Shown here: piece by piece, positions 17,718-26,888 of the stretch
How the letters are laid out: every line of letters begins with the position of its first letter
How positions within the stretch are numbered: the first letter of the stretch is position 1
From: WHTI01 sp963826105
GTDB lineage: Bacteria; Actinomycetota; CADDZG01; WHSQ01
Assembly (NCBI GenBank): GCA_963826105.1
Contig: CAWGWA010000003.1
Span: 184,599-248,598 of the forward strand
DNA: 64,000 nt
Reading direction: 5' to 3'
Notes under the pieces: model-generated
What the model was told of the DNA's origin: nothing
Databases searched by the model: none
What the model saw: only the letters and a program-made list of their open reading frames with translations
Program-made: the position numbers and the translations under genes

Positions 17718-19581
17718 TCACCGGCGAACCAGGGCCCACTCCCGGCCCGCGAACGTGCCGGTTTCGAGTGGTTCCTCGGTTGCCTCTTCGATCAAGACGA
17801 CCGCGAAGTCGACCTCGAAGTCGTCGTTCGCGGACCGTTCGTCGTACTCGCGCGCGAGGTCCGCGTACCTGATCCTCAGATCGTTGCCGGCGAGACGTGG
17901 ATCGTTGTACCCCGCAAGCCTCACGCCGGAGAAGCTGAATAGCGAGAACGCCAGCTGTCGTTCGGCCGCTCCCCCTTCTGCGATCACTTGCACGGTGTCG
18001 TCGGGGCCGAGGTGCGAGGCGACCCGCTGCGCAAACGAACCGTCCGCGTAGTCCGGAGACCCGTATACGAAGCCTTCGGCATCCGCCTCGAGGATGCGAC
18101 TGAACCCGCGCGCTGCAACGATCGGCGAGATCACCCCGAAGGCCACGATCGCCGCTACGAGAACGAATGCCCCAACGCGGACCCTCTCCCTCAGCCACAC
18201 GAAGAGGAGCGTGAGTCCGTAGCCAGCGAACGCTCCGCCCAGGAGATGCAACGGGGGCCAGATCCTGCCCTGATGGAACAGGGTCGCGTTTCCCCAGAGA
18301 TCCCAGTCCTGCGCGCCGCGAGCGATCGCGAGTCCGAGCAACACGATGCTTCCCGCGAGGAGGGCCAGCATCGTCCGGCCCCCGGAGGGCCGGAGCACGA
18401 CCGCGAGCACGATGCCGAGCACGCTGAGGAACAAGAGGATCCCCCACGACCACAATGCCGTCCGCAACGGCCACTCGACCCCAAGACTGGGGCTCGTGCT
18501 GAGGAACCCGCCGAAGCGGACGTAATTCACCACGACCTTCCCGGCCCACGGAAGCATCACGACCAGCGCGGGGACGAGCATCGCGAGCCCGAGCTTGCGA
18601 CGAGATCCGGCGGGGGCCGCGAGGGTCGCGGCCCCCAACCACACGAGTGCCCCGATGAGCATCGGAAGATTCACGAGCCCCGCACATCCCGCGACGACGC
18701 CCGCGACCACCGCGATCCGGCGATCGACACGCCGGATCGCAACGATGCTGGCGCACGCGGCCGTGCCGAGCAGGATCAGTCCGATCTCCCGCGGCAGCGC
18801 CGGTGGCAACATCCCGTAAACGGCGTTGGGCGACGCGACGACGAGATCGGCGCCGTAGCGGAACTCGGTTGGAGTGGTGATGAACGCGGCACTCTCGGAT
18901 GAGAGCCAGCCGAAGCCGCCGATCAGACCGGTGGCCGCGGCCCCCAGCCACCCGGCGCGCGGGTCGAGTCGCCGGGCGAGACAGGCCCCCGTTAACGGCA
19001 GGCCCAGAACCGTGATGACGTGCAGCGCCTCGAGCCCGGCGAGTGGACCGGACCCCGGCACCAAGCGAGTCAATGAGGCCAGCATCCCGTGCAGTCCCCA
19101 CGGATAGGAGTTGCGCGCGATCTCGGGGGCCGGTCCGACCGGAACCGGAAGTCCGTGGAGCAACTGTTGGGTCCAACCGAGATGCCACGGAGGATCGCCG
19201 GTGCGGACGCCGGTCCCATTCAGGATCACCGGAAGGACGTAGATCATCCCGAGTACGAGGACCGCTCCGGCCGACCAAGAGCCAGGGGATGTCGGGGATG
19301 CCTCGCTCCCGACGCCGGCCAAAGACCACGACCGCGATCGCGGCCAGGGGAACGATCCCCGGCGTCCCGAACACGAAGCCGAGCGTGACGATGTTCACGA
19401 TCATCAGCACGACCGCGAACACGACGAAGCCCGGGACGATGAGCAGGATGCGTTCGGGCCACGAGAACCCTTCGATGTCGCGCCCCGTGCGGTTCGCCTT
19501 CAGCAGCGCTCCGGTGAAGTAACCGACCACGATGAACGCGACCAGCTGGAGGAACGCGGGGATCAGAAGTCCGAGACTCAC
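17718..19581 (-). CDS. Large membrane protein, glycosyltransferase-like (frameshift near 19270)
   Basis: The first frame starts at a GTG at 19581 (MSLGLLIPAFLQLVAFIVVGY) and runs to GIPDIPWLLVG. The second continues as AGAVLVLGMIYVLPVILNG to 17718. Restoring one GC in GGCGCC joins them, giving about 620 residues. It has around 12-14 membrane helices and a loop motif SYPWGLHGML, then a short soluble C-terminal domain. This resembles DUF6541/GT-C-type membrane glycosyltransferases, but no catalytic residues can be assigned with certainty. Its GTG overlaps the upstream carboxylase stop (GTGA). Confidence 0.7.
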
Positions 19582-21252
19582 TCGATCACTGCGAGAACCG
19601 TGCCGGCCGTGGCGGTCTCACCTGCAACGACGTTCACTGCCGAGATGGTCCCCGACGCGGTTGCCGAGATGGTGGTTTCCATCTTCATCGCTTCGAGCAC
19701 GCAGATCGCTTCGCCAACGGTGACCTCTTGGCCCACCTCGACGAAGACCTTAAGGATCGTTCCCTGCATCGGAGCAACGAGACCACCCTTCGAGGCTCCA
19801 CCGTGAACCGCGGCCGACGCAGAGGCCGCCATCGCGGGGTTCCACAACGGAACCGGTAGCCCCTCGACGAGCAAGACATCGGCCGCATCTTCCTCGAGTG
19901 CCACCTCTAGTGAGCTAAGGGCGCCGGCCTCGACCGTGCGGGTCGTATGCGTTCCTTCGACGAACTCACCGTTCTCGAGCAACAGAAGGTGCGCGGGGAT
20001 CGTGGTCTTGACTCCCTCTATCTCGAACGCACGGAGAGCGCGCTCCATACGGTCGCGGGCCTCGATGCGGTTCTGGCCCCAGGTGATGAGCTTGGCGACG
20101 AGCGAGTCGTACGCGCTGGGGACCTCACGGTCCCGTCCGTAACCGGAGTCGACCCTGATCCCGATGCCGGTCGGCTCGACGTAGCGCGTGATGGTCCCCG
20201 GGGTCGGCATGAACCCGTTCGCCGGGTCCTCGGCGTTGATACGGCATTCGATCGCTGCGCCCCCGGGCAACAGGTCGGCCTGCGTAAAACTGAGTCCGTC
20301 ACCGGCGGCGATCTCGAGCTGGCATCCGACGAGGTCGACGCCGAAGACCTCCTCGGTCACGGTGTGCTCGACCTGGAGACGCGAGTTCACCTCGAGGAAG
20401 TAGAACTCGCCGTCCCGGTCGACGAGCAGCTCGACGGTTCCGGCGTTCACGTAACCCGCGGCTTTGGAGAGAGCGACCGCGGCCGCCCCCATCCCGGGCG
20501 CACGCTCGTGCCACACGCGGCGGCGGGGTCTCCTCGATCAATTTCTGATGCCGCCGCTGCATCGAGCAGTCCCTGACGCCGAGCCATAGGGCTTCACTCG
20601 GCGACGGCGACAGTAGTTGGACCTCGAGGTGCTTCGGGGCCTCCAGGTACTTCTCGACGAAGACCTCCTCGGATCCGAAGTAAGCGCGGGCCTCTCGTCG
20701 CGCCGCCTCGAACGCGTGCTCGACCTCGCTCGCGGTGTGAGCGACCTTGAGACCCCGGCCCCCACCTCCACCCGAGGCCTTGATCGCTACCGGGTAACCG
20801 AACTCGTCCCCGAAGGCAGTGATCCTCGCCGGGTCGTCGATCGGCTCGGTGATCCCCGGGACCACCGGGACCCCGGCGCGCTCGGCGATCCTCCGGGCCG
20901 AGATCTTGTCCCCCAGGGACCGGATCGCATCCGCCGGAGGCCCGATCCAGGTGAGTCCTGCCGCCGTCACCGCCTCCGCGAACTCCGCGGACTCGGCGAG
21001 GAAGCCGTACCCGGGATGGACCGCCTCGGCCCCCGAGCTCTTTGCCGCCGCGATGAGAGCAGGGATATTCAGGTAGGTGTCCTTGGGCGAGACCCCCGGG
21101 AGGTGGATCGCCTCGGCCAGGGCCTCGACGTGGAGGGCGTCCCGGTCGACATCGGAGAACACCCCGGCCGCGGCCACACCGCGCTCGGCGCAGGTGCGAG
21201 CGATCCGCACGGCGATCTCGGCCCGGTTGGCGATGAGGATCTTGGTGAACAC
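19578..21252 (-). CDS. Acyl-CoA carboxylase alpha chain: biotin carboxylase + BCCP (frameshift near 20518)
   Basis: The GTG at 21252 opens VFTKILIANRAEIAVRIART. Biotin carboxylase motifs follow: the EAVHPGYGFLAES stretch, the ATP-grasp glycine loop KASGGGGGRGLK, and the RDCSMQRRHQKLIEE stretch. The frame breaks just after IEETPPPR and resumes as VWHERAPGMGAAAVAL; restoring one CG in CGCGCG joins them. The second half has FLEVNSRLQVEHTVTE and ends with BCCP, VLEAMKMETTI (biotinyl Lys). Total is about 558 residues. It probably works with a carboxyltransferase on acetyl-, propionyl- or 3-methylcrotonyl-CoA. No carboxyltransferase lies beside it; one is encoded at 50720. Confidence 0.87.
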
Positions 21253-21328
21253 GGCGTAGAGCGTATCCGCTGGCTCTCGCGTCTCGGCGGGAGCAGGAAA
21301 CCGGACTTCAGGGGAGAAACCGGTCCTC

Positions 21329-22984
21329 ATGAAGAAGACCTCGCTACTCCTCGCCCTCGCCCTCGTGGCGACCTCGCTGTCCTTCCAGACCGCGGCTCGT
21401 GCCGACGAAGTCCCCGCCGATGCCGAGTGGACCCAGACCTGGTTCGAATCGGGAGACGGAACGATGCTGCACGCCGACGTGTTCCTGCCTAAGGACCGGG
21501 AGCCGACCGATCGCCATCCGGTGATCGTTTCGATCGGCCCGTACTTCGGGACCAACGCCCTGAACGGGGATCCCCTCGATGAGACCGGTCCGATCATGCG
21601 CTTCGCCGACATGATCGAGGGCGGCAAGATCTTCGAGCGCGGCTACGCCTATGTGCAGGTCGACTCCCGCGGCTTCGGAGGAAGCGGTGGCTGCTACAGC
21701 TACGGAGGCGTCGGCGAGCAGATGGATGCCGTCGCAGCCGTCGAGTGGGCGGCGTCGCAGGAGTGGAGCACCGGCAAGGTCGGGATGTGGGGCAAGAGCT
21801 ACGACGCGTGGACGCAGGTGATGGCGCTCGCCAACAAGCCGAAGGGCCTCGCCGCTGCCGTCGTCCAGTCCCCCATCGACGACGGCTACAAGATCGCATT
21901 CATGAACGGGGTGCACTACGACGCAGGGTGGTACGCAACTCCGGCGCTGTACGGGGGCTACGACCTCCTTCCGCCAAGCCTTGAGGATTCCCCGCCGGAT
22001 GAATTCATCTATCCGTTGACCGGGACCCTGACCGATCCCAGTTGCTACGTGATCCACCCGGCGATGACCAACACGACATACGACCGAAGCGACCCCTACT
22101 GGCAGGAGCGCGAGATCTCCGCGCGTGCCAAGACCTCAAATGTTCCGGTCATGTGGTCGCACGGGTTCAACGACGCGAACACGAAGCCGGACAACTTCCT
22201 CGACACGTGGGACGGCTACGCGGGATGGCAGCGCGGCTGGTTCGGACAGTGGGATCACGTCCGCGGCAACGAGGCCGAGCTCGTGGGTCGCGACGGCTTC
22301 CTCGACGAGACGATGGACTTCTTCGATCACTTCCTCATGGGCAAGCCGCTTCCCGAGACTCCCGGCCGTGTTGAGGTCCAGGACGGCGAGGGCGTGTGGC
22401 GCACCGAGGCGCAGTGGCCGCCGAAGGACGCCAGCTACAAGCGCGGTTCGATCGAGATCCTGCCCGGCGACTACACCGACGACGCGCAGAACGATGCCGA
22501 GACCGGCGAGGGGTCGTGGACCTTCACGCCTCCCGCCAAGCACAACGTTCGGTTCGCGGGAACGCCGGTCGTCGACGTCGAGGTCGAAACCCTGGTGCCC
22601 AACGCCAACCTCGTCGCACTCCTTTACGACGTCGACGAAGCCGGAACGGCTCGTCTGGTGACGCGCGGTGCCTATCTACTCGAGGCTGCCGGGCGCGCCA
22701 AGTTCGAGCTCTATCCGCAGGACTGGATCCTGAGGCCGGGACATCGCTTCGGCATCCTCCTGTCGGGCAACGACAGCTCGTGGTTCAACCCGATCCCAAC
22801 CGCGAGCCCGGTCACGATCATCGGCGGGAAGGTCAAACTCCCGTTCCTCAAGTGGATACGGAAGTCGAATCTCGACGGGGGCCCGGCCGCGGCTCAGGCC
22901 AGCGTCCCGATGACCTCGGTCGACCAGCAGACGATCAATGACCGGACGGGCACGGCCCGACTGCCGAAGATGATGCCGCGCTAG
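21329..22984 (+). CDS. Secreted CocE/NonD-family hydrolase (X-Pro dipeptidyl-peptidase-like)
   Basis: 551 residues with a signal peptide (MKKTSLLLALALVATSLSFQ, cut after about ARA at 25). The alpha/beta hydrolase part shows VDSRGFGGSGG and the nucleophile elbow MWGKSYDAW (S157). The C-terminal part is the jelly-roll domain of X-Pro dipeptidyl peptidases (PPAKHNVRFAGTPVVDVEVE ... HRFGILLSGND). It is probably an exported esterase or peptidase. It is divergent from the carboxylase gene, with a GGGGAG ribosome site before the ATG, and is one of three such proteins in the window. Confidence 0.88.
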   Translation: MKKTSLLLALALVATSLSFQTAARADEVPADAEWTQTWFESGDGTMLHADVFLPKDREPTDRHPVIVSIGPYFGTNALNGDPLDETGPIMRFADMIEGGKIFERGYAYVQVDSRGFGGSGGCYSYGGVGEQMDAVAAVEWAASQEWSTGKVGMWGKSYDAWTQVMALANKPKGLAAAVVQSPIDDGYKIAFMNGVHYDAGWYATPALYGGYDLLPPSLEDSPPDEFIYPLTGTLTDPSCYVIHPAMTNTTYDRSDPYWQEREISARAKTSNVPVMWSHGFNDANTKPDNFLDTWDGYAGWQRGWFGQWDHVRGNEAELVGRDGFLDETMDFFDHFLMGKPLPETPGRVEVQDGEGVWRTEAQWPPKDASYKRGSIEILPGDYTDDAQNDAETGEGSWTFTPPAKHNVRFAGTPVVDVEVETLVPNANLVALLYDVDEAGTARLVTRGAYLLEAAGRAKFELYPQDWILRPGHRFGILLSGNDSSWFNPIPTASPVTIIGGKVKLPFLKWIRKSNLDGGPAAAQASVPMTSVDQQTINDRTGTARLPKMMPR

Positions 22985-23070
22985 CCGGTGATGGCGTCGA
23001 AGAGCCACATGCCGGCGTAGATGCCGGCGGCGATCCCAGCGAGCTGCAGAACCAGCCAGTATCGATTCAT
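22981..23070 (-). CDS. 29-residue single-pass membrane microprotein
   Basis: This ORF, too short for usual gene calling, reads MNRYWLVLQLAGIAAGIYAG and then MWLFDAITG. Its ATG overlaps the stop of the SHOCT gene by one base (TGATG), and a GGGAGGAG ribosome site sits just upstream. The sequence is almost entirely one membrane helix. Its TAG overlaps the convergent stop of 21329-22984. The overlap, ribosome site and hydrophobic composition support a real product. Function unknown; it may assist the SHOCT membrane protein. Confidence 0.6.
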   Translation of the reverse strand: MNRYWLVLQLAGIAAGIYAGMWLFDAITG

Positions 23071-23759
23071 CAGGCTCCTCCCAGGAGCTTGGTCTTGGCC
23101 GCGGCATACTCGGCGTCGCTCAACCCGCCGCCGCGGTGCAATCGCTCGAGACGCTCGAGCTTCGTGACGAGGTCGGCGTCGGCGTCACCTCCGGCCGCTT
23201 TCTCGGCGGCCGTCATCTTCTTGAACATCGAATCGATGGCCTGTGTGCGCATCGACTTGACCGGCTGAAGGAGCCCGACGGGCTGATCCTCCGGCCGCCG
23301 GTTGAAACTCTTCAGGATCGGTTTGTAGGCGATCAGCAAAGGACCGGCTCCCATCAGCATGAACACCACGCCGCAGATCAGCCAGCCCCACACCAGGCCC
23401 ATGTCCCCGGGGGGATCGATCCCGAAATCGAGGAAGTTCCAGCCGAGCGAGATGAACAGCGCGGGCCACGCGAAGCCCAGGAAGCTCGGGATCTTGTACC
23501 GGATCGAAACCACCGCGTAGAGGCCGCACATGATCAGGCCGCCCCAGATCCCACCGAGCATCGCAAGCGGTACCCCTTGGGGGCATGAAACGCGCGGGAC
23601 ATAGGGTCCGCCGTCGGCGCAGGCGCCGCCGATATCCATCACGGCCCTCATGCCGAGATACATAAGCGTCAGTCCCGCGGCAACCCCGGCGATGGTGATG
23701 AAGACGTAGATGGACGCCTTGAAGGTGCCTTCTCGGGGAGCTGCAACGGCGGAGGTCAT
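23070..23759 (-). CDS. Four-helix membrane protein with C-terminal SHOCT domain
   Basis: Starting at the ATG at 23759 (MTSAVAAPREGTFKASIYVF) gives 229 residues. There are about four membrane segments (near 14-38, 60-85, 92-110 and 120-145). A cytosolic tail follows, ending in a SHOCT motif (LERLERLHRGGGLSDAEYAAAKTKLL, residues about 200-225), a short helical pair often placed at protein ends for oligomerisation. The function is unknown. It is translationally coupled to the 29-residue membrane protein downstream. Confidence 0.75.
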   Translation of the reverse strand: MTSAVAAPREGTFKASIYVFITIAGVAAGLTLMYLGMRAVMDIGGACADGGPYVPRVSCPQGVPLAMLGGIWGGLIMCGLYAVVSIRYKIPSFLGFAWPALFISLGWNFLDFGIDPPGDMGLVWGWLICGVVFMLMGAGPLLIAYKPILKSFNRRPEDQPVGLLQPVKSMRTQAIDSMFKKMTAAEKAAGGDADADLVTKLERLERLHRGGGLSDAEYAAAKTKLLGGA

Positions 23760-23814
23760 GCGGTCACGGTAGCCCAGCAACCCAAGCGGGTCCATGTATC
23801 TGTCCAATTAGGGT

Positions 23815-25198
23815 GTGGGTGTGGATACCGAGACCGCTCGAATCGCCGAAGAACTGAAGTCCAGCCTCGGCGCCAAGGTCACGACCTCGGCATCGGTCCT
23901 CGCGCAACATGGGCGCGATGAGTCCGCCTATCCCCCGCATCCACCCGACATCGTGGTCACCCCGGAGTCGATCGCCGACGTTCAGAAGATCGTGCGACTG
24001 TGCGATCGCTTCGAGGTGCCGGTGATTCCCTTCGGCGCCGGCACGTCGCTCGAGGGCCATATCCACGCGGTGACCGGCGGCGTCTGCATCGACATGACCG
24101 CGATGAACCGGATCCTCAGAGTCAGCGCCGACGATCTCGACTGCACGGTCGAGCCCGGTGTGTCGCGCCTCGAACTCGAGAAGGTGCTGGCGCGCGACGG
24201 GCTGTTCTTCCCGACCGATCCGGGCGCCGACGCGACGATCGGAGGGATGGCGGCAACCCGCGCCTCGGGAACCAACGCGGTGAGGTACGGAACGATCCGC
24301 GACCTGGTGCTGTCGATGAAGGTGGTACTTCCGGACGGCTCGCTGATCTCGACCGGGGGCCGGGCTCGCAAGTCGTCGGCCGGATACGACCTCACCCGGT
24401 TGTTCATCGGCTCGGAGGGGACGCTCGGGGTGATCGTGGAAGTCACCCTGAAGCTGTTCGGCATCCCGGAGACGATCGCCGCGGCGGTGTGCCGCTTCCC
24501 GACCGTCGACACCGCCGTTGCCACGGTCATCGCCGCGGTCCAGTTGGGTATCCCGATGGCACGCATCGAGTTGCTCGACACCAGCGCGATCGAAGCGGTG
24601 AACGCGCACTCGGGCATCGAGGCCGAGGTCACGCCGACGTTGTTCCTCGAGTTCCACGGTTCCCCCGCGGGCGTGGAGGACCAGGCGCTCCGGCTCGCCG
24701 AGCTCGCCGACGAGAACGAAGGGGCCGGGCTCGAGTGGGCGACCGATCTGAGCCGAGAGGAACCGGTTGTGGCGTGCCCGCCATCAGGCCTACTACGCCG
24801 CCCTCGCGATGAGGCCCGGATCGAAGGCGTACTCAAGCGATGTCTGCGTGCCTATCTCCGCCCTGGCCGATTGCATCCACGCGGCAGCCGCCGATCTCGA
24901 GAAGAGCTCGCTCCCTTCGATGGTCTTCGGTCACGTCGGCGACGGGAACTTCCACACGCTCGTCCTGGTCGACCCCGACGATCCCGCCGAGATGGAAGAG
25001 ATCAAGGAACTGACCGGTCGACTGGTCGAGCGCGCCCTGGCGGTGGGCGGCACCTGCACCGGAGAACACGGGATCGGGACCGGCAAGATCGGTTACCTCG
25101 AAACCGAACTCGGGCCAGCGATCGGCGTCATGAGACAGGTTAAGGCCGCGATCGATCCGAAGAACATCATGAACCCGGGCAAGATCTTCACCCTCTAG
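23815..25198 (+). CDS. FAD-linked oxidase, GlcD / D-lactate dehydrogenase type (frameshift near 24754)
   Basis: The GTG at 23815 opens a PCMH-type FAD domain with PFGAGTSLEGHIHAVTGGVCIDM and GADATIGGMAATRASGTNAVRYG, then the FAD-oxidase C-terminal domain. The frame breaks after TDLS near 24754 and continues as ERNRLWRARHQAYYAALA to GEHGIGTGKIGYLE and the NPGKIFTL end at 25198. One CG restored in CCGCGAG joins them as SRERNRLW. About 461 residues, normal for D-lactate or glycolate oxidase GlcD-like enzymes. No separate Fe-S subunit gene is adjacent. Confidence 0.87.
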
Positions 25199-26388
25199 AG
25201 ACCCTCGATCGCCGAGATCCTCCGCTCGAAGAGGCGCTCGGGCAGGATCCGGGCCAGCAGGTGCGACTCCGAGGCGAGGAGCGGCCCGAGCACGGCGAGA
25301 ACCAGCACGTAGAGAGCCGTAAACGGTGCGATGCGCGCATCGACCCCGGCGGCCACTGCGAAGGTTGCGAGGATCAACGAGAACTCCCCGCGCCCCACCA
25401 GCGTGAGTCCGGCGTTGGCCGCCGCTCGCTTGCCGAAGCCGTAGATGCGAGCGCCGATCACACCGGCAACGATGTTCATGAGAATCGTTGCAGCGACTGC
25501 GATCCCCACGATGACGGCGACCGAGGAGACCTCGCCGGGATCGATCGTGAGCCCGAAGGCGAAGAAGAAGACGGCCGCGAACGCGTCGCGCAACGGAAGC
25601 ACGAGTCGCTCCACTCGAGGGGCGACGCTGGTCTCGGCGACGATGAGTCCTGCCATCAGCGCTCCGATCGCATCCGAGACCCCGAACTCCTCGGCGATGC
25701 CACCGATCAGGATCGCGAACCCGACGAACAGAACGGTCAGGAGCTCGTCGTCCTCTGCATCGAGCAATCGGCCGACGTAGCGAGCGCCGAACCGGGTAAC
25801 GGCAAGGAGGACGATGAGGAACAGGAACGCACGTCCGAACTCGAACGCCATCTCTCCGGCTCCCTCGGCTCCCCTCAAGATCGGCTGCAGCATCGCGAGG
25901 TAGAGGGCCATGAAGACGTCCTGGAACACGATGATCCCGAGGATCATCCCGGTCTCCTTGTTGGCCAGGCGTTTCAGCTCGACGAGCAGCTTGGTCACGA
26001 TCGCCGACGAGGAGATCCCGACCACGCCCGCGATCACGAACGACTCCTTGGTTCCCCATCCCATGAGAAATCCAAGGACGAGTCCGCCGGCCATGTGAAG
26101 AAGGAGGTAGCTCCCCCCAGCTTTCAGGAGCTTGGTTCCTCCGCTGGTGAGGTCACCGAGCGAGAACTCAAGTCCCAGGTGGAACAGGAGCAGGATGAGC
26201 CCGATCGACGCGAACAACTCCAGGTGTGCCGCTTCGTCGACCAGCACCAGGCCCGGGGTCCGGGGACCGGTGAGGATCCCCGCCAGGATGAAGAAAGGAA
26301 TGGTCGGAAGGCCGATCCGCCGGCCGAGACGCGCCAGCAACCCTGCGACGACGAAGGCACCGCCGAGAGCGATCAGCTCATTCGTCAT
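25195..26388 (-). CDS. Monovalent cation:proton antiporter, CPA2 (KefB/NhaS type)
   Basis: 397 residues with about 12 membrane helices, starting MTNELIALGGAFVVAGLLAR. Typical CPA2 stretches are visible: GLPTIPFFILAGILTGP, GLEFSLGDL and GVSDAIGALMAGLIVAETS. It would exchange K+ or Na+ for H+. The soluble TrkA-N domain of full KefB is absent; the regulatory TrkA-C subunit is encoded separately three bases upstream (26392-26871), as in KhtT/KhtU-type systems. It is convergent with the FAD oxidase, with overlapping stop codons. Confidence 0.88.
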   Translation of the reverse strand: MTNELIALGGAFVVAGLLARLGRRIGLPTIPFFILAGILTGPRTPGLVLVDEAAHLELFASIGLILLLFHLGLEFSLGDLTSGGTKLLKAGGSYLLLHMAGGLVLGFLMGWGTKESFVIAGVVGISSSAIVTKLLVELKRLANKETGMILGIIVFQDVFMALYLAMLQPILRGAEGAGEMAFEFGRAFLFLIVLLAVTRFGARYVGRLLDAEDDELLTVLFVGFAILIGGIAEEFGVSDAIGALMAGLIVAETSVAPRVERLVLPLRDAFAAVFFFAFGLTIDPGEVSSVAVIVGIAVAATILMNIVAGVIGARIYGFGKRAAANAGLTLVGRGEFSLILATFAVAAGVDARIAPFTALYVLVLAVLGPLLASESHLLARILPERLFERRISAIEGL

Positions 26389-26391
26389 GCG

Positions 26392-26871
26392 CTACCCCAG
26401 CACGAAGTTGATGAACTTGGGGAAGTTGTCGCGGGGCCCGACCACCACCAGCCGATCGCCGACCTCGATCGTGTGGGATGGATCCGGAGCGTTGATCGAG
26501 GTCTTGCCACGGACGATCGCGATGATGCTCATGCCGGTCTGCTGGCGGACCCGCAGTTCGCCGATGGTCGGCCCCACGATCGGTGAGTCGTCGCCAACGG
26601 TCACCCAGTCGACGACGAACTCACCGATGATGCTTTCGATCTCTTCGACCACAGCCGGTTTGAAGGTCGAACCGGACAGGATCCCGCCCACCCGGCGCGC
26701 TTGATCGTCGGACAGCTCCACCGAACAGAGCGGGTCCTCGTCGTTGCGGTTCATCACGTAAAGGTCTCTGCGCCCGGAGTGATGAACCACCACGACGATC
26801 GACTGTCCGCCTCCAACGAGGATCTCGAAGCGTCGACCGATCCCCGGAAGATCCGACTCGCTGATGCCCAT
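26392..26871 (-). CDS. TrkA-C (RCK) regulatory subunit of cation antiporter
   Basis: 159 residues, cytosolic. Residues 85-159 form a TrkA-C/RCK fold with VGPTIGELRVRQQTGMSIIAI and HTIEVGDRLVVVGPRDNFPKF, which binds nucleotide or ions in KhtT-like proteins. The N-terminal half (GRRFEILVGGGQSIVVVVHHSG) matches the KhtT N-terminal region. It probably gates the antiporter encoded three bases downstream. It is 17 bases after secDF on the same strand. Confidence 0.85.
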   Translation of the reverse strand: MGISESDLPGIGRRFEILVGGGQSIVVVVHHSGRRDLYVMNRNDEDPLCSVELSDDQARRVGGILSGSTFKPAVVEEIESIIGEFVVDWVTVGDDSPIVGPTIGELRVRQQTGMSIIAIVRGKTSINAPDPSHTIEVGDRLVVVGPRDNFPKFINFVLG

Positions 26872-26888
26872 CGCCTACGCCCCCCTCC

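Noticed and set aside
17653..19270. Continuation of the 642-codon frame beyond 19270
   Set aside because: After 19270 it is Arg/Pro-rich and lacks helices, whereas the other frame continues as a membrane protein to 17718.
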